Shown: positions 42,705 to 50,988 of the stretch, one piece after another | Numbering within the stretch: the stretch's first letter is position 1 | Layout of the letters: the number at the start of each line of letters is the position of its first letter | Source of the DNA: Mesorhizobium sp. M4B.F.Ca.ET.058.02.1.1 | GTDB lineage: Bacteria; Pseudomonadota; Alphaproteobacteria; Rhizobiales; Rhizobiaceae | Assembly (NCBI RefSeq): GCF_003952505.1 | Contig: NZ_CP034450.1 | Span: forward strand, 4,712,001 to 4,776,000 | Direction of reading: 5' to 3' | DNA length: 64,000 nt | Position numbers and translations under genes: made by a program | Notes under the pieces: generated by a model | Databases searched by the model: none | What the model was told of the DNA's origin: nothing | What the model saw: only the letters and a program-made list of their open reading frames with translations

Positions 42705-42960
42705 GTGCGCGCCGGCGTTGAAGCGTAGCCCCTGCCCGCTTGTTTCCGCCGAAAACGGCGGCCCCGATGAATGTCGTTCTTTGGGAGTCTCGAGGGATCG
42801 CTCGCCGGACCTTCACATCGCGAGACCGTTGAAGTGCTGATCGGGGAAGGCGCGTCCGAGCCGACTGGACGGATCCTGGCTATCACCTCCGCGACCGCAT
42901 TCGGCGCGCGTCTCGGGCCCTGCGCTCAGGAATGGTGACTGTCGTGAGTTCCTTGCGTGG
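42705..42960 (+). pseudogene. fseA copy 2, DUF2285 end remnant
   Basis: Scattered frames correspond to the end of FseA at 50968: CPLVSAENGG against the LFPPEKR region, and VRADWTDPGYHLRDRIRRAS against VHADWRDPRDHLRDRIRRAV. The N-terminal half and the frameshift site are missing. It sits between traR copy 2 and qseM copy 2, where a full fseA would be expected. Confidence 0.6.
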
Positions 42961-42984
42961 AATCGTGACAGTACCAGCCGTGCG

Positions 42985-43266
42985 TCAGCCGCCGAACAGT
43001 TCCTTGTAGCCGGTCGTTACCATCCAGTTCGCCCGGTCGATATGGCTGCGAACAGCCTTGCGGGCGCGCACCGGTTCAAGGACGGGGTCGATGCCGAGAA
43101 TGAGTTCGGCCATTTCCTCCACGCTGGCATTGTCGGCGCAGGCGTCGAGGATGCGCAGGTAAATGGTGGAATGCTGCCGATCGTAGCCCGTGATGCTGTC
43201 TGACCACGGGACTTCGTCGCGCAGTGTTGAGCTTTGAGTCCCATCTGTTCCCGTTGATCGATTCAT
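42985..43266 (-). CDS. qseM: QseM-like antiactivator, locus 2
   Basis: A 93-residue protein nearly identical to the one at 25945 (SITGYDRQHSTIYLRILDAC, ASVEEMAELILGIDP, SHIDRANWMVTTGYKELFGG). Its role would be to bind TraR and FseA and block both. It is divergent from the qseC-like gene at 43383 with the same palindrome between them, so both qseM copies are likely under the same switch. Confidence 0.83.
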   Translation of the reverse strand: MNRSTGTDGTQSSTLRDEVPWSDSITGYDRQHSTIYLRILDACADNASVEEMAELILGIDPVLEPVRARKAVRSHIDRANWMVTTGYKELFGG

Positions 43267-43311
43267 GTCTGCCGCGAACCTCGCATGTTGATCGCTTGAT
43301 TCAAGACAGCA

Positions 43312-43328
43312 TATCCCAAAATGGGATA
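43312..43328. promoter_or_regulatory. QseC operator-like palindrome, locus 2
   Basis: TATCCCAAAATGGGATA, identical to 26270-26286. The second imperfect repeat (GAGCCGGTC, 7 bases, GACCGGTTC) is also kept just before the qseC start. Conservation of both repeats against drift in the rest of the gap supports function. Confidence 0.75.
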
Positions 43329-43382
43329 ATCCGGAACCGGGATTAGTGGCTGAGCCGGTCTTTACCTGACCGGTTCGCCTAC

Positions 43383-43616
43383 ATGCCCAAATCGCTTCGA
43401 TCTGTCCGCCACCAGCGGTTTCTGGCCCAGTTGATATCGCTGCGCAAGGCCAAAGGCATGACCCAGGCGCAGGTAGCCGAGAAGCTTGGCCGGCCGCAAT
43501 CCTTCGTGGCCAAGTATGAGGGTGGAGAGCGGCGTCTCGATATCATCGAGTTTCTCGACGTAACTGCAGTGCTTGACACCGACCCCTGCGAGATTCTGTT
43601 GAGCCTGCAGTCATAG
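43383..43616 (+). CDS. qseC: QseC-like XRE-family regulator, locus 2
   Basis: A 77-residue helix-turn-helix protein (LISLRKAKGMTQAQVAEKLG, RPQSFVAKYEGGERRL) matching the 26340 copy over almost all its length; it ends EILLSLQS. It presumably binds the palindrome in the qseM-qseC gap and sets the state of the qseM promoter. Having two copies in one genome could cross-regulate both qseM genes. Confidence 0.86.
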   Translation: MPKSLRSVRHQRFLAQLISLRKAKGMTQAQVAEKLGRPQSFVAKYEGGERRLDIIEFLDVTAVLDTDPCEILLSLQS

Positions 43617-44315
43617 CTGGCGCCGGCGCGCCTCGCGGAGCGCACCGCCTGCCATCGGACCAGCCCGCTTTTCTTCGGCAAGTTCATGCGTCTTAGCCAT
43701 CTGGCGCGGGTCGTCAGACCCGCTAAGCTCCTGTTCGGCCTTTCCTGGAGGCGCAGGGCAGGCGGCACTCCCTTCTAGGCCCGCCGCGGCGTCCCGCTTC
43801 CGAGGAAAGCCACGATCGGCGAGCGGAGGCGACACGATGCATGCAACAAAGAAGCGCACCGTAATCGCAGAGAGGCAGGCATTGGGCGGGCTCGGGCGAC
43901 AGGCTCTATCAGGAGGTCCCCGCCGCATTATCACCGAGCTGGAGCCCGGCTCCGGCCGTATGGCCTGGGCAAGCGGAGAACGGGCATGGGCTGCCGAGGA
44001 ATGCTTCCAGGGTGCCAGCCAACGGTACTGCAGTAGAGGACCTGCACATCGCAGCATGGCCGAATAAGGCATCCGCTCGGCGTCGAGGGAACTCTGCTTC
44101 CTTGCGCAGGCGCATAAGCTCAGACTCAGAGCGACCGATGCCGGCAAAGTGGCCGGCCGCGGCATTCCCCCCAATAGAAAGCTTTCTGAATCGAAAGCGC
44201 CTCTAAGCACTCCCATCTCAGGCGCTAGTCGGGGCCGCCTTGACCACGGTATGCGTCTGTTCCGCTGAAAGAGGGCGGCCGCGCTCTCGACAACGGCTTC
44301 TTATTGGGGCGACCG
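43617..44315. other. gene-poor stretch after qseC copy 2
   Basis: About 700 bases. Part of it (about 43840-43980) matches 26960-27080 after qseC copy 1, including a small frame with RRIITELEPG against NRVIAELERG. This might be a small conserved gene in decay; no intact product can be assigned. Confidence 0.4.
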
Positions 44316-44340
44316 TAAAAAGGGCGCACAAGGCGCCCTT
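44316..44340 (-). terminator. rho-independent terminator of ompW
   Basis: On the minus strand AAGGGCGC, a 5-base loop and GCGCCCTT form an 8-bp stem followed by TTTTTA, 43 bases past the ompW stop. Confidence 0.8.
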
Positions 44341-44382
44341 CATTTCGACTTGGCTCTGAGTAAGCCGTTTTCGCATCAATTG

Positions 44383-45075
44383 TCAGAAACGGTAGGTGAC
44401 ACCTGCGCCTATCAGCCAGGGATCAAGCTCCGCCTTCCCGGTCAGGTTCTTGCCGGCCACGGTGACGTCGAAGTCTGGCTTCAGGAAAAGCTTCTTCACG
44501 TCGAAGTTGACGCCCCAGTGCTCGTCCACCATGTAGTCGAACCCGACCTGCAGTGCGGTGCCGAACGTGTTCTTGACCTTCAGATCATCGGCGCTGCCGA
44601 CCTCCTGATGATAAAAGATCGTATAGTTCACGCCGCCACCGACATAAGGCTTGAAGGCGCCGAAATCGGTGAAATGGTACTGCAACGTCAGCGTGGGCGG
44701 CAGCAGCCAAACCTTGCCTATATTCCTCAGCGCGCCGATCGAGCCCTGGCCAGTGATGTTGGCATAGGTGGTGCCGAGGATGAGCTCGGCGGCGACGTTG
44801 TCCGTGAAGAAATACGAAATATCGAGTTCCGGCGTCACCGTGTTCGAATAGGAAAGACCGGAGCCGGGCACCGCGTTAACGTAGCCCGAATCCTCAGTGA
44901 TGACCCCCAATGCGCGCAGGCGGATTTGCCACGGGCTCGGCCATTCAACCGAGGCAGCCTCCTGCGGGTCGTATGGGATCTCCGGAAGGTCTGCCGCGAC
45001 AGCTTGCTGCCCTACCAGCAACAGGATGACGGCCGCTGTGACTCCCCGCAACACGTTCATTCGCTTTGTTGCCAT
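44383..45075 (-). CDS. ompW: OmpW-family outer-membrane protein
   Basis: A 230-residue protein with an N-terminal signal peptide (MATKRMNVLRGVTAAVILLL, cleavage after QQAVA) and an eight-stranded OmpW barrel: PWQIRLRALGVI, TPELDISYFFTDNVAAEL, PPTLTLQYHFTDFGAFKPYV, and the C-terminal strand ending GAGVTYRF with terminal Phe. The ATG at 45075 has AAGGA upstream and is preferred to one 10 codons earlier. Homologues form small hydrophobic channels. A truncated copy of its start is at 45453-45611, from a tandem duplication. Confidence 0.9.
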   Translation of the reverse strand: MATKRMNVLRGVTAAVILLLVGQQAVAADLPEIPYDPQEAASVEWPSPWQIRLRALGVITEDSGYVNAVPGSGLSYSNTVTPELDISYFFTDNVAAELILGTTYANITGQGSIGALRNIGKVWLLPPTLTLQYHFTDFGAFKPYVGGGVNYTIFYHQEVGSADDLKVKNTFGTALQVGFDYMVDEHWGVNFDVKKLFLKPDFDVTVAGKNLTGKAELDPWLIGAGVTYRF

Positions 45076-45234
45076 AATGTTGTTTCCTTGCTCGTTAGAC
45101 TTCACTGTGAATAGTCCTGCTGTGTTGATTGGTATCTACAGAGCACTGGGGCGCATTCTTCGCAAATTGTGCGGGCTTTGTTTGCAACACTCTCGCAGAT
45201 TATTCGACCTGTACTCACTTCTTCGAAGTTCGCC

Positions 45235-45395
45235 CCGAACTGCCGGTCGTCAATGAACGCTATCGGCGTGCCAGCCGATCGCGCTGCCAAGGAAATTGCC
45301 GCCCAAGGCAATGAATGCGGCCCGCTCAGGATTGTCCTTGCCGTAGCTGTGCCCGCCTGCCGCAGGTCCGTAGAAGCAAGCGGGATAGGTACCGT
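45235..45395 (-). pseudogene. prolyl-oligopeptidase C-terminal remnant
   Basis: The minus strand reads GPAAGGHSYGKDNPERAAFI then GNFLGSAIGWHADSVH, which matches the end of the intact S9 peptidase at 45748 (GAGGHGCGKDNRERAAFTSF, LRSAIGWHADSFH). It joins directly to an OmpW fragment at its upstream side, so it is the scar of a collapsed duplication. Confidence 0.75.
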
Positions 45396-45452
45396 ATCAA
45401 CCAGCCCGAATTGTCCCCAAGGGGCGCAGGCGAATCTGCCAAGGGTTTGGCG

Positions 45453-45611
45453 TTAGATTGGTGTCGTAGAGGGGCAGGGGGTAGGCGGAGGGGGAGGCGG
45501 AGAGACGCACGGGTCTGGTGGATAGTTCGTCGCGATAGCCTGCTGTGCCAGCACAATCAGGGCGACAGCCGCTGCTACTCCCCGTGCCACGTTCATTCGC
45601 TTTGTTGCCAT
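45453..45611 (-). pseudogene. truncated ompW copy
   Basis: Starts exactly like ompW (MATKRMNVARGVAAAVALIV, QQAIA signal) with the same ribosome site, then becomes Pro/Ser/Cys-rich and stops after 52 residues. The bases after the stop still encode PWQIRLRPLGTI, the first barrel strand, before changing to peptidase-derived sequence. A secreted 30-residue product is possible in principle but decay is more likely. Confidence 0.65.
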
Positions 45612-45747
45612 AATATTTCTCCTTGCTCTTCAGAAACGGTAGACTGCTATAGTTCTGCAGTATTGATTGAGGTCGACAGCGTGCGGGCGCGCATTTGCGC
45701 AACCGTGCTCGCATTATTTGCACCTTTGCCGCGGCCTCGACCTGTAC

Positions 45748-47877
45748 TCACTCATCCGAAGTTCGCCCCTCTCGAGCTCCCGGTCTCTTATGAAAGCTAT
45801 CGGCGTGCCAGCCGATCGCGCTGCGAAGGAAATTGATGCCAAAACTAGTGAATGCAGCGCGCTCCCGATTGTCTTTGCCGCATCCGTGGCCGCCCGCGCC
45901 GGGCTCGTAGAAGTAGGCGGGATAGCCAAGGGCTTGAAGTTTTGCGGCCATCTTGCGCGCATGGCCCGGGTGGACGCGGTCGTCGCGCTTCATTGTGGCG
46001 AGCAGGATGGGCGGATAGGGCTGTCCGGGCGTGGCAGTGTGATAGGCGGAGATTTCCCTCAGGAAAGCCCAATCGTCAGCCTTGTCCGGATCGCCATATT
46101 CGTCGATCCAGCTCGCGCCTGCCAGGAGCTTGGTGTAGCGGCGCATATCGACGAGCGGAACTGCGCAGAACAGCGCGCCGAAATGCTCAGGATAGCGTGT
46201 AAGCATGTTGGCAATAAGCAGGCCGCCATTTGAACGGCCCTCGGCGGCAATCCGCCTCGGCAGCGTAACGCCCCTTCGCACAAGGTCAGCGGCAACGGCG
46301 GCGAAATCGTCATGGGCGAGACGCTTGCCCTGCCTCCGCCCTGCATCGTGCCAGCGCGTGCCGAACTCGCCGCCCCCGCGGATGTTCGCCACCACACACG
46401 TGCCGCCGCGCTCGAGCCACAGCTTGCCGAGGGAGGAGTTGTAGTAGGGCAGGAGCGATATGCCGAACCCGCCATAGGCGGAAAGGTGAACCGGGGCATC
46501 TCCGTTCCCGTTCGCCGGCCCGACCTGCGTGTAGGGGATCATCTCACCATCAATCGAGGCTGCCTCGTGCCGCGTGACCACCAGTCCGCATGCGTCGAAA
46601 TACTCCGGGCTGCGCTTCAGGATCACTGGAGCACCGAGAGGCGGCGCATCATTGAGATCGAGTAGGAGCAGTTGCGACGGTGTGATCGGGTCCTGAGCCG
46701 AAACGAGGACCTCTCCATTGGTCTCGTGATCTTCCGCATCGAGGGACCAGAGGTGGACAGTCCCTCGCGCGGGCACCGTGTCCAGGGCTCGGCGAGTCCA
46801 TTCCTGCCGACCCGGGGTGAACACTTCGAAACGCGGGGCGAGGTTCGCGAGGTAGGCGACAATGAGCTTCCCGTCATTCCAGAAGAATGACTGCAGACAG
46901 CGCCTCTCGTCCGGTTCAAACAGGGTGCTAAAACGGCGTTCGCCAGCGATGAAAGAGGAAAGTGAGATGCCGATCAGCGCGTCGGTGGCATGGGTCGTCC
47001 CTCCCACTGTCCAGGGCTTGCGCGGCTTTACCGCCAGCCAATCGCCGAAGACATTCCACCTGGCGTCCCGAGGAAGGTTGATCTCAAGCTTCGGCCCACT
47101 GCGGTCGCCGATTCGTCCTATCGCCTGGAACAAGCCCAGACCCTCGAGGAACCAAAGGCGCTCGCTCTCGGCGATGCGGTCCAGATGACCCGACACGCCA
47201 AGGGATTCGGAACCGGTCTCAAAGATTACCGGCGCGGTGAGGGGATCCGCGTCACGCTTCCACAGTCGTACGGTGCGGGCGTAACCGGAGCGGGTGGCCA
47301 TGCCCTCACCAAGCGCACTGAAGAGCAGAAGCGTGTCAGGGTCGAGCCAATTTATGCCGCCCTTGGCCTCCGGGAGATTGAAACCTTCGGCGGCAAAGCT
47401 CTGAGAGCTCAGGTCGAATTCGCGATGCACGACCGCGTCGCTGCCGCCGCGCGACAGGCGCAAAACGGCTCTTTCGAGCGTCTCCGGCTCGATCGACGCG
47501 CCGCCCCAGACCCAATCTTCTCCGTCGCTAGCGGCGAGGGCGTCCAGATCGATCAGCAGCTCCCATTGGGGATCCGCCTTCATGTAGGCGGCAAGGGTCG
47601 TCCGGCGCCACAGCCCGCGCGGATTTCCGGCATCTTGCCAGAAATTGTAAAGGTATTGACCGTGGCGCGTGACCAGGGGAATCCTGTCGAAACGGTCGAA
47701 CATCACTGTGAGCGCCGCCCGGTCGCGCTCGAACTGCTTTCCCGCGAAGAGCTTCAGGGTCTTTGCCGACTGGCTGGCGGTCCACGCGAGTGCCGGTTCG
47801 CCTTCTACATCTTCAAGCCAAAGATGGGGGTCATCGTCGGGCGCATTCAGCGTTGGGCGGAAATCGAATTCGCTCAT
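45748..47877 (-). CDS. prolyl oligopeptidase family serine peptidase (S9)
   Basis: A 709-residue peptidase. The N-terminal propeller starts DDDPHLWLEDVEGEPALAW; the C-terminal alpha/beta-hydrolase domain has the nucleophile in AAEGRSNGGLL, the Asp in KRDDRVHPGHARK and the His in EPGAGGHGCGKDN. No signal peptide is seen, so it is probably cytosolic and cleaves short peptides after Pro or similar residues. The start MSEFDFRPTL at 47877 is preferred to one 10 codons earlier. It precedes ompW on the same strand, with a duplicated fragment of both between them. Confidence 0.9.
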   Translation of the reverse strand: MSEFDFRPTLNAPDDDPHLWLEDVEGEPALAWTASQSAKTLKLFAGKQFERDRAALTVMFDRFDRIPLVTRHGQYLYNFWQDAGNPRGLWRRTTLAAYMKADPQWELLIDLDALAASDGEDWVWGGASIEPETLERAVLRLSRGGSDAVVHREFDLSSQSFAAEGFNLPEAKGGINWLDPDTLLLFSALGEGMATRSGYARTVRLWKRDADPLTAPVIFETGSESLGVSGHLDRIAESERLWFLEGLGLFQAIGRIGDRSGPKLEINLPRDARWNVFGDWLAVKPRKPWTVGGTTHATDALIGISLSSFIAGERRFSTLFEPDERRCLQSFFWNDGKLIVAYLANLAPRFEVFTPGRQEWTRRALDTVPARGTVHLWSLDAEDHETNGEVLVSAQDPITPSQLLLLDLNDAPPLGAPVILKRSPEYFDACGLVVTRHEAASIDGEMIPYTQVGPANGNGDAPVHLSAYGGFGISLLPYYNSSLGKLWLERGGTCVVANIRGGGEFGTRWHDAGRRQGKRLAHDDFAAVAADLVRRGVTLPRRIAAEGRSNGGLLIANMLTRYPEHFGALFCAVPLVDMRRYTKLLAGASWIDEYGDPDKADDWAFLREISAYHTATPGQPYPPILLATMKRDDRVHPGHARKMAAKLQALGYPAYFYEPGAGGHGCGKDNRERAAFTSFGINFLRSAIGWHADSFHKRPGAREGRTSDE

Positions 47878-47909
47878 GTCCGAAAGACCTGAGGAATGAA
47901 AGCGCAATG

Positions 47910-48190
47910 GCTTGCGTCTGCTCGGGAATGCTCAGTGTTTGCGGCGGCGCCTGTATGTCCGAAAAACGTAATCATGGATGAGTTCTTCCCAGTCGATGCG
48001 GCGTCGCAGTGCTTTTGCGCATAGGACCGCAACCGTCGTGCCAACTGGCAAGACCCTTACGGAACAATGCGATGGCCCTGGCAGCGCTGTGTCAGAAGTC
48101 AGACATCGTCGAGAACGCGACAACGAGCGTACCCGTAATCACCAGATCAACCTCCGGCGCGATCGGTGACACCGTGCAGAACTCAAGCAG
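47910..48190. repeat. diverged repeat of 40490-40750
   Basis: The DNA upstream of the S9 peptidase matches 40490-40750 in patches, in the same orientation: CTCGGGAAnGCTnAGTGT, GTGCCAACTG, GAACAA, TCnGACATCGTC and CTCAAGCAGT occur in the same order. The second copy lies upstream of the propeller remnant. No coding frame is shared, so this is probably a duplicated upstream region. Confidence 0.55.
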
Positions 48191-48546
48191 TGAGGCTCAC
48201 AAAGAACTGGGGGTGGATGGTCGGCGCTAGAGGCGCGCATTCGCATTCGTAGAGGTCTATCGCGACGGGGCCAATTATGGCCGGGGTCCCCATCCTCAGC
48301 AGAATCTGTAGTACGAGAGCCCACTACGCGTCCTCAATCCAGCATCGAAGTTGAGGCATATCGATAATGCCGTCCCATCATGTCTCGGTCGAAGACCAGA
48401 TGCTGCACCGAACACCAAATCTCATCAACCGTTCTGCCAACGGCTTGCCGCGACGCATAGGTCTCAAACACGTTCCAAGTTCTTCGAGGCTTAGCACGGC
48501 ACCGAAAATACGGCTTGGTCGTAGCACTATTAATTCGACATAATGT

Positions 48547-49116
48547 CTAGTACGCATCATCGAAAACAAGTAAGCTATCAGCTTTTACAGCTGTTTCTGG
48601 GTAAACCTCTAAATATCGCATCAATGTGCTATCGTAAATTCGGTATCCAACGTAGAAAAATCCAATCTTAATGTTCTTACGAAGCGAACGTGTGTTCGCT
48701 GGTCGAACGAATGAAGTTACCTTCTCAAGTTCTAAATGCTCGAAAGCAAATTGGACAGCCGCCCTTCCGGCCTCAACTGCGATTCCCTTCCCCGAAGACG
48801 CAAGGTTGAGGCAGGTTATTATTTCAACGTTATTCGGATCTTGGGGTAGATACAGCCCGCTGCGCGCTAATCCACAATAGCCCACGAATTTTTTTGCTTG
48901 ACCTTCATTTTTGACGAACAGCATCCATAGGCCGAAACGATTGTGCTGCCAATGAATGATGAACTGAAACAGTGCAGCTTTCGACTGCTCTAAGGTCGGA
49001 GAGACGCTATCCTTGGCGTTAACCACAAACGGATCGCTCCAAAGTCCATGTAAAAGAAGCTCGTCGCTATGCGACGGCGGCCTTAGGAATAGGTGTGGCG
49101 TTTCTATGATGTGCAT
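48547..49116 (-). CDS. GNAT-family N-acetyltransferase
   Basis: A 189-residue acetyltransferase of the RimJ/RimL type: TPHLFLRPPSHSDELLLHGL start, KKFVGYCGLARSGLYL (strand 4), and the acetyl-CoA loop in ASSGKGIAVEAGRAAVQFAF. VTSFVRPANTRSLRKNIKIG is the typical end. The ATG at 49116 has AAGG upstream; in-frame starts before it lack one. The gene is AT-rich compared with the rest, suggesting recent transfer. The acetylated substrate is unknown. Confidence 0.82.
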   Translation of the reverse strand: MHIIETPHLFLRPPSHSDELLLHGLWSDPFVVNAKDSVSPTLEQSKAALFQFIIHWQHNRFGLWMLFVKNEGQAKKFVGYCGLARSGLYLPQDPNNVEIITCLNLASSGKGIAVEAGRAAVQFAFEHLELEKVTSFVRPANTRSLRKNIKIGFFYVGYRIYDSTLMRYLEVYPETAVKADSLLVFDDAY

Positions 49117-49347
49117 GAGAAGATACCTTATTTCTGAGCCGGCACTTATAGTTGTGGCGGCACCAATGAGATATTTCCGAATAGTTCTTGGATAAAGTCT
49201 AATTAATCTATGCAATAATTTGTTTCCGAATGCTAAAGATTAAAATCCGCTGTGACGCATAGCCATTGCGCGCTGATGAGGTTGTTTACCCAAGGAGGAG
49301 GCATGCCTTGCTCCCAAATGGAGAATGACACCCTTGGTGCAGGCTCA

Positions 49348-49512
49348 CCTCCAATCGGTGGGCGAATGGGGCAGCGTGTTTGGCGATTCCGTGGTGGCTA
49401 TCGCGATCCTTGATCGCCTGCTGTCATCCGACAGTGATCATCATCCGCGGTGACAGTTACCGGCTTCGAAAGAAGCGTAGTGCTGGCCTGTTGCAGAAGG
49501 TCGGAACGATGG
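49348..49512 (+). pseudogene. IstB C-terminal fragment
   Basis: Reads VGEWGSVFGDSVVAIAILDR in one frame and HPTVIIIRGDSYRLRKKRSA in the next, the end of IstB. It is nearly identical in DNA to the istB remnant at 8640-8720 and supplies the part missing there. A fossil with no start. Confidence 0.7.
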
Positions 49513-49747
49513 TCAACACCAACGAAACCGCAAACAATGAGGATGAGTCAAATCCACACTCGCTTGACACTTTACCCGAACCAAGGGCAGGGGACAACTC
49601 TGCCTCGGATACCGGCGGCATCCAGGGGCAAGCGAAGCCAGCCGGGCTCCATTTCCGTACCGCTCGACTAAAGCCCGGCGTGAGCACCGCCCAAAGAAGC
49701 GATTGCGCGCCTGGCCGGTTTTGCGGTCCTGTGAGGAGTCCCCTTAA

Positions 49748-49765
49748 CCTGTACAACTGTACAGG
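49748..49765. promoter_or_regulatory. tra box before quorum-sensing locus 3
   Basis: CCTGTACAACTGTACAGG is a perfect 18-bp palindrome, two symmetric changes away from the box at 24418. It lies 57 bases before the decayed traI and about 400 before fseA, so TraR could drive fseA from here. Confidence 0.82.
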
Positions 49766-49822
49766 CTGCCATAGCGTGAAACTTGGCCTCCAATGGCGGG
49801 AAATTCCCCAGGAGACCTCCCG

Positions 49823-50150
49823 ATGACTGAGCTTATAGCGCCGGCGCTACGACAACTTGCCCACAGCCAGCGTGCAATCCACCGCGACGCCCACTGCGCC
49901 TTCAAGGAAAGTCTGGGACGGGATGCACGACCGGATTACGGACATGAAATCAATTGCGTTGGCGTGCACAGGCCGCGGTGGCTGTCGCTACGCGGGTTTG
50001 ACGGCCTGGAAGCTTTTGCGCGCGCCTTCTACCCTCGACAGTGCCAATGGCACACGCTTTTACGAAATTGCGTCATCGTGGTCTTGCGGCTCCGGCGCCG
50101 GTGCTTTGCCAGGTGGCATGATGTTTCTACGTCCGTGGGGGCGGGCAGGG
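49823..50150 (+). pseudogene. decayed traI (second synthase gene)
   Basis: Starts MTELIAPALRQLAHSQRAIH with a box AGGAGACCTCCCG before it, followed by AFKESLGRDARPDYGHEI, a degenerate form of the LuxI start (compare MIQLIAPDSYEDFADDLHSM, VFKVRLDWQ). Later pieces such as LSLRGFDG and RLLPSTV are in shifted frames and the catalytic WESSRFALD region is gone. It lies between the tra box and fseA, where Mesorhizobium ICEs carry traI2, a gene also known to be non-productive. Confidence 0.65.
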
Positions 50151-50160
50151 GAGCACATTG

Positions 50161-50968
50161 ATGCCTACAGTTCTCGTGACTGTCGCGGACGAGGCTGATT
50201 GGCGGGACGAAAGATCATACGATTACAGCGCCGGTCTGACGCCGCGCCAGTGGGCCTGGGAGTTCTTACGACGCAATCCAGCATTCCAGCGTGATGTGAC
50301 CGCTGCAAGCCAGCAGGCCAATACTTTGTCCAGCCGACCCTTTCTCGACGTGGTCGCGTCGGCCGGCGACCTGTCACGCTGGGGTGTTCTGTTTCGCCAA
50401 GTCATATGGGCGCAATTCCCTTGTGTTCTGGTGTCCGCTCTGTTGCGTCCATGTGCTGCCGGTCATTGCAGAACAACTGTCTGCATCGTCGGGGACATCG
50501 CCGTTCGAGCTCTCGGCATTGCCATGTCGTGCGACGGTCCTGCTGGCGCCCGACAAGGGCCAGCATGTTCTTCTTCGCAACGCGGAGCATACCCTCCAGC
50601 TCGCCGTCTCTGGCGCGGATATCTTGCACCCTGTCTACCTCCGTACCGAGGCGATCTGGCCCGCGACGCTTTCGAAGCATCGCCTGAGGGCGCTCGAGTG
50701 TCTCAATGCTCTAAGTCTGGGCGAGCAACTGCCCGCGCGCTTGTTTCCGCCGGAAAAACGCAGTGCCCGTTTGACCTTCGTTCTTCGTGCGCTCGACGGC
50801 GCACTTGCCGGAGCGTCACATCGCGAGCTCGCCGAAGCGCTCATTGGTCAACGGCGCGTCCATGCCGACTGGAGGGACCCGCGAGATCATCTGCGCGACC
50901 GCATTCGCCGCGCCGTCTCTCGTGGCCGCGCCCTCATGAATGGAGGGTACAGAGATTTCCTTCTTTAA
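50161..50968 (+). CDS. fseA: FseA excision activator, joined by +1 programmed frameshift
   Basis: Two overlapping frames. The first starts at 50161 (GGGGAG upstream) and encodes a DUF6499-like region (WRDERSYDYSAGLTPRQWAW, EFLRRNPAFQRD, AGDLSRWGVLF). At 50392-50395 lies TTT C; slipping of tRNA-Phe from UUU to UUC moves reading to the +1 frame (AKSYGRNSLVFWCPLC, then the DUF2285 part LRALECLNALSLGEQLPARL, ASHRELAEALIG, ALMNGGYRDFLL) ending at 50968. The fused protein has 268 residues. In Mesorhizobium loti R7A the same slip joins msi172 and msi171 to make FseA, which activates the excisionase gene rdfS. Unshifted, the first frame stays open to 51123. Confidence 0.85.
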
Positions 50969-50988
50969 AAGTGACAGTCGGCCCTGCG

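Noticed and set aside
46990..47892. 300-codon plus-strand frame opposite the S9 peptidase
   Set aside because: Antisense shadow of a well-supported peptidase gene with all three catalytic residues.
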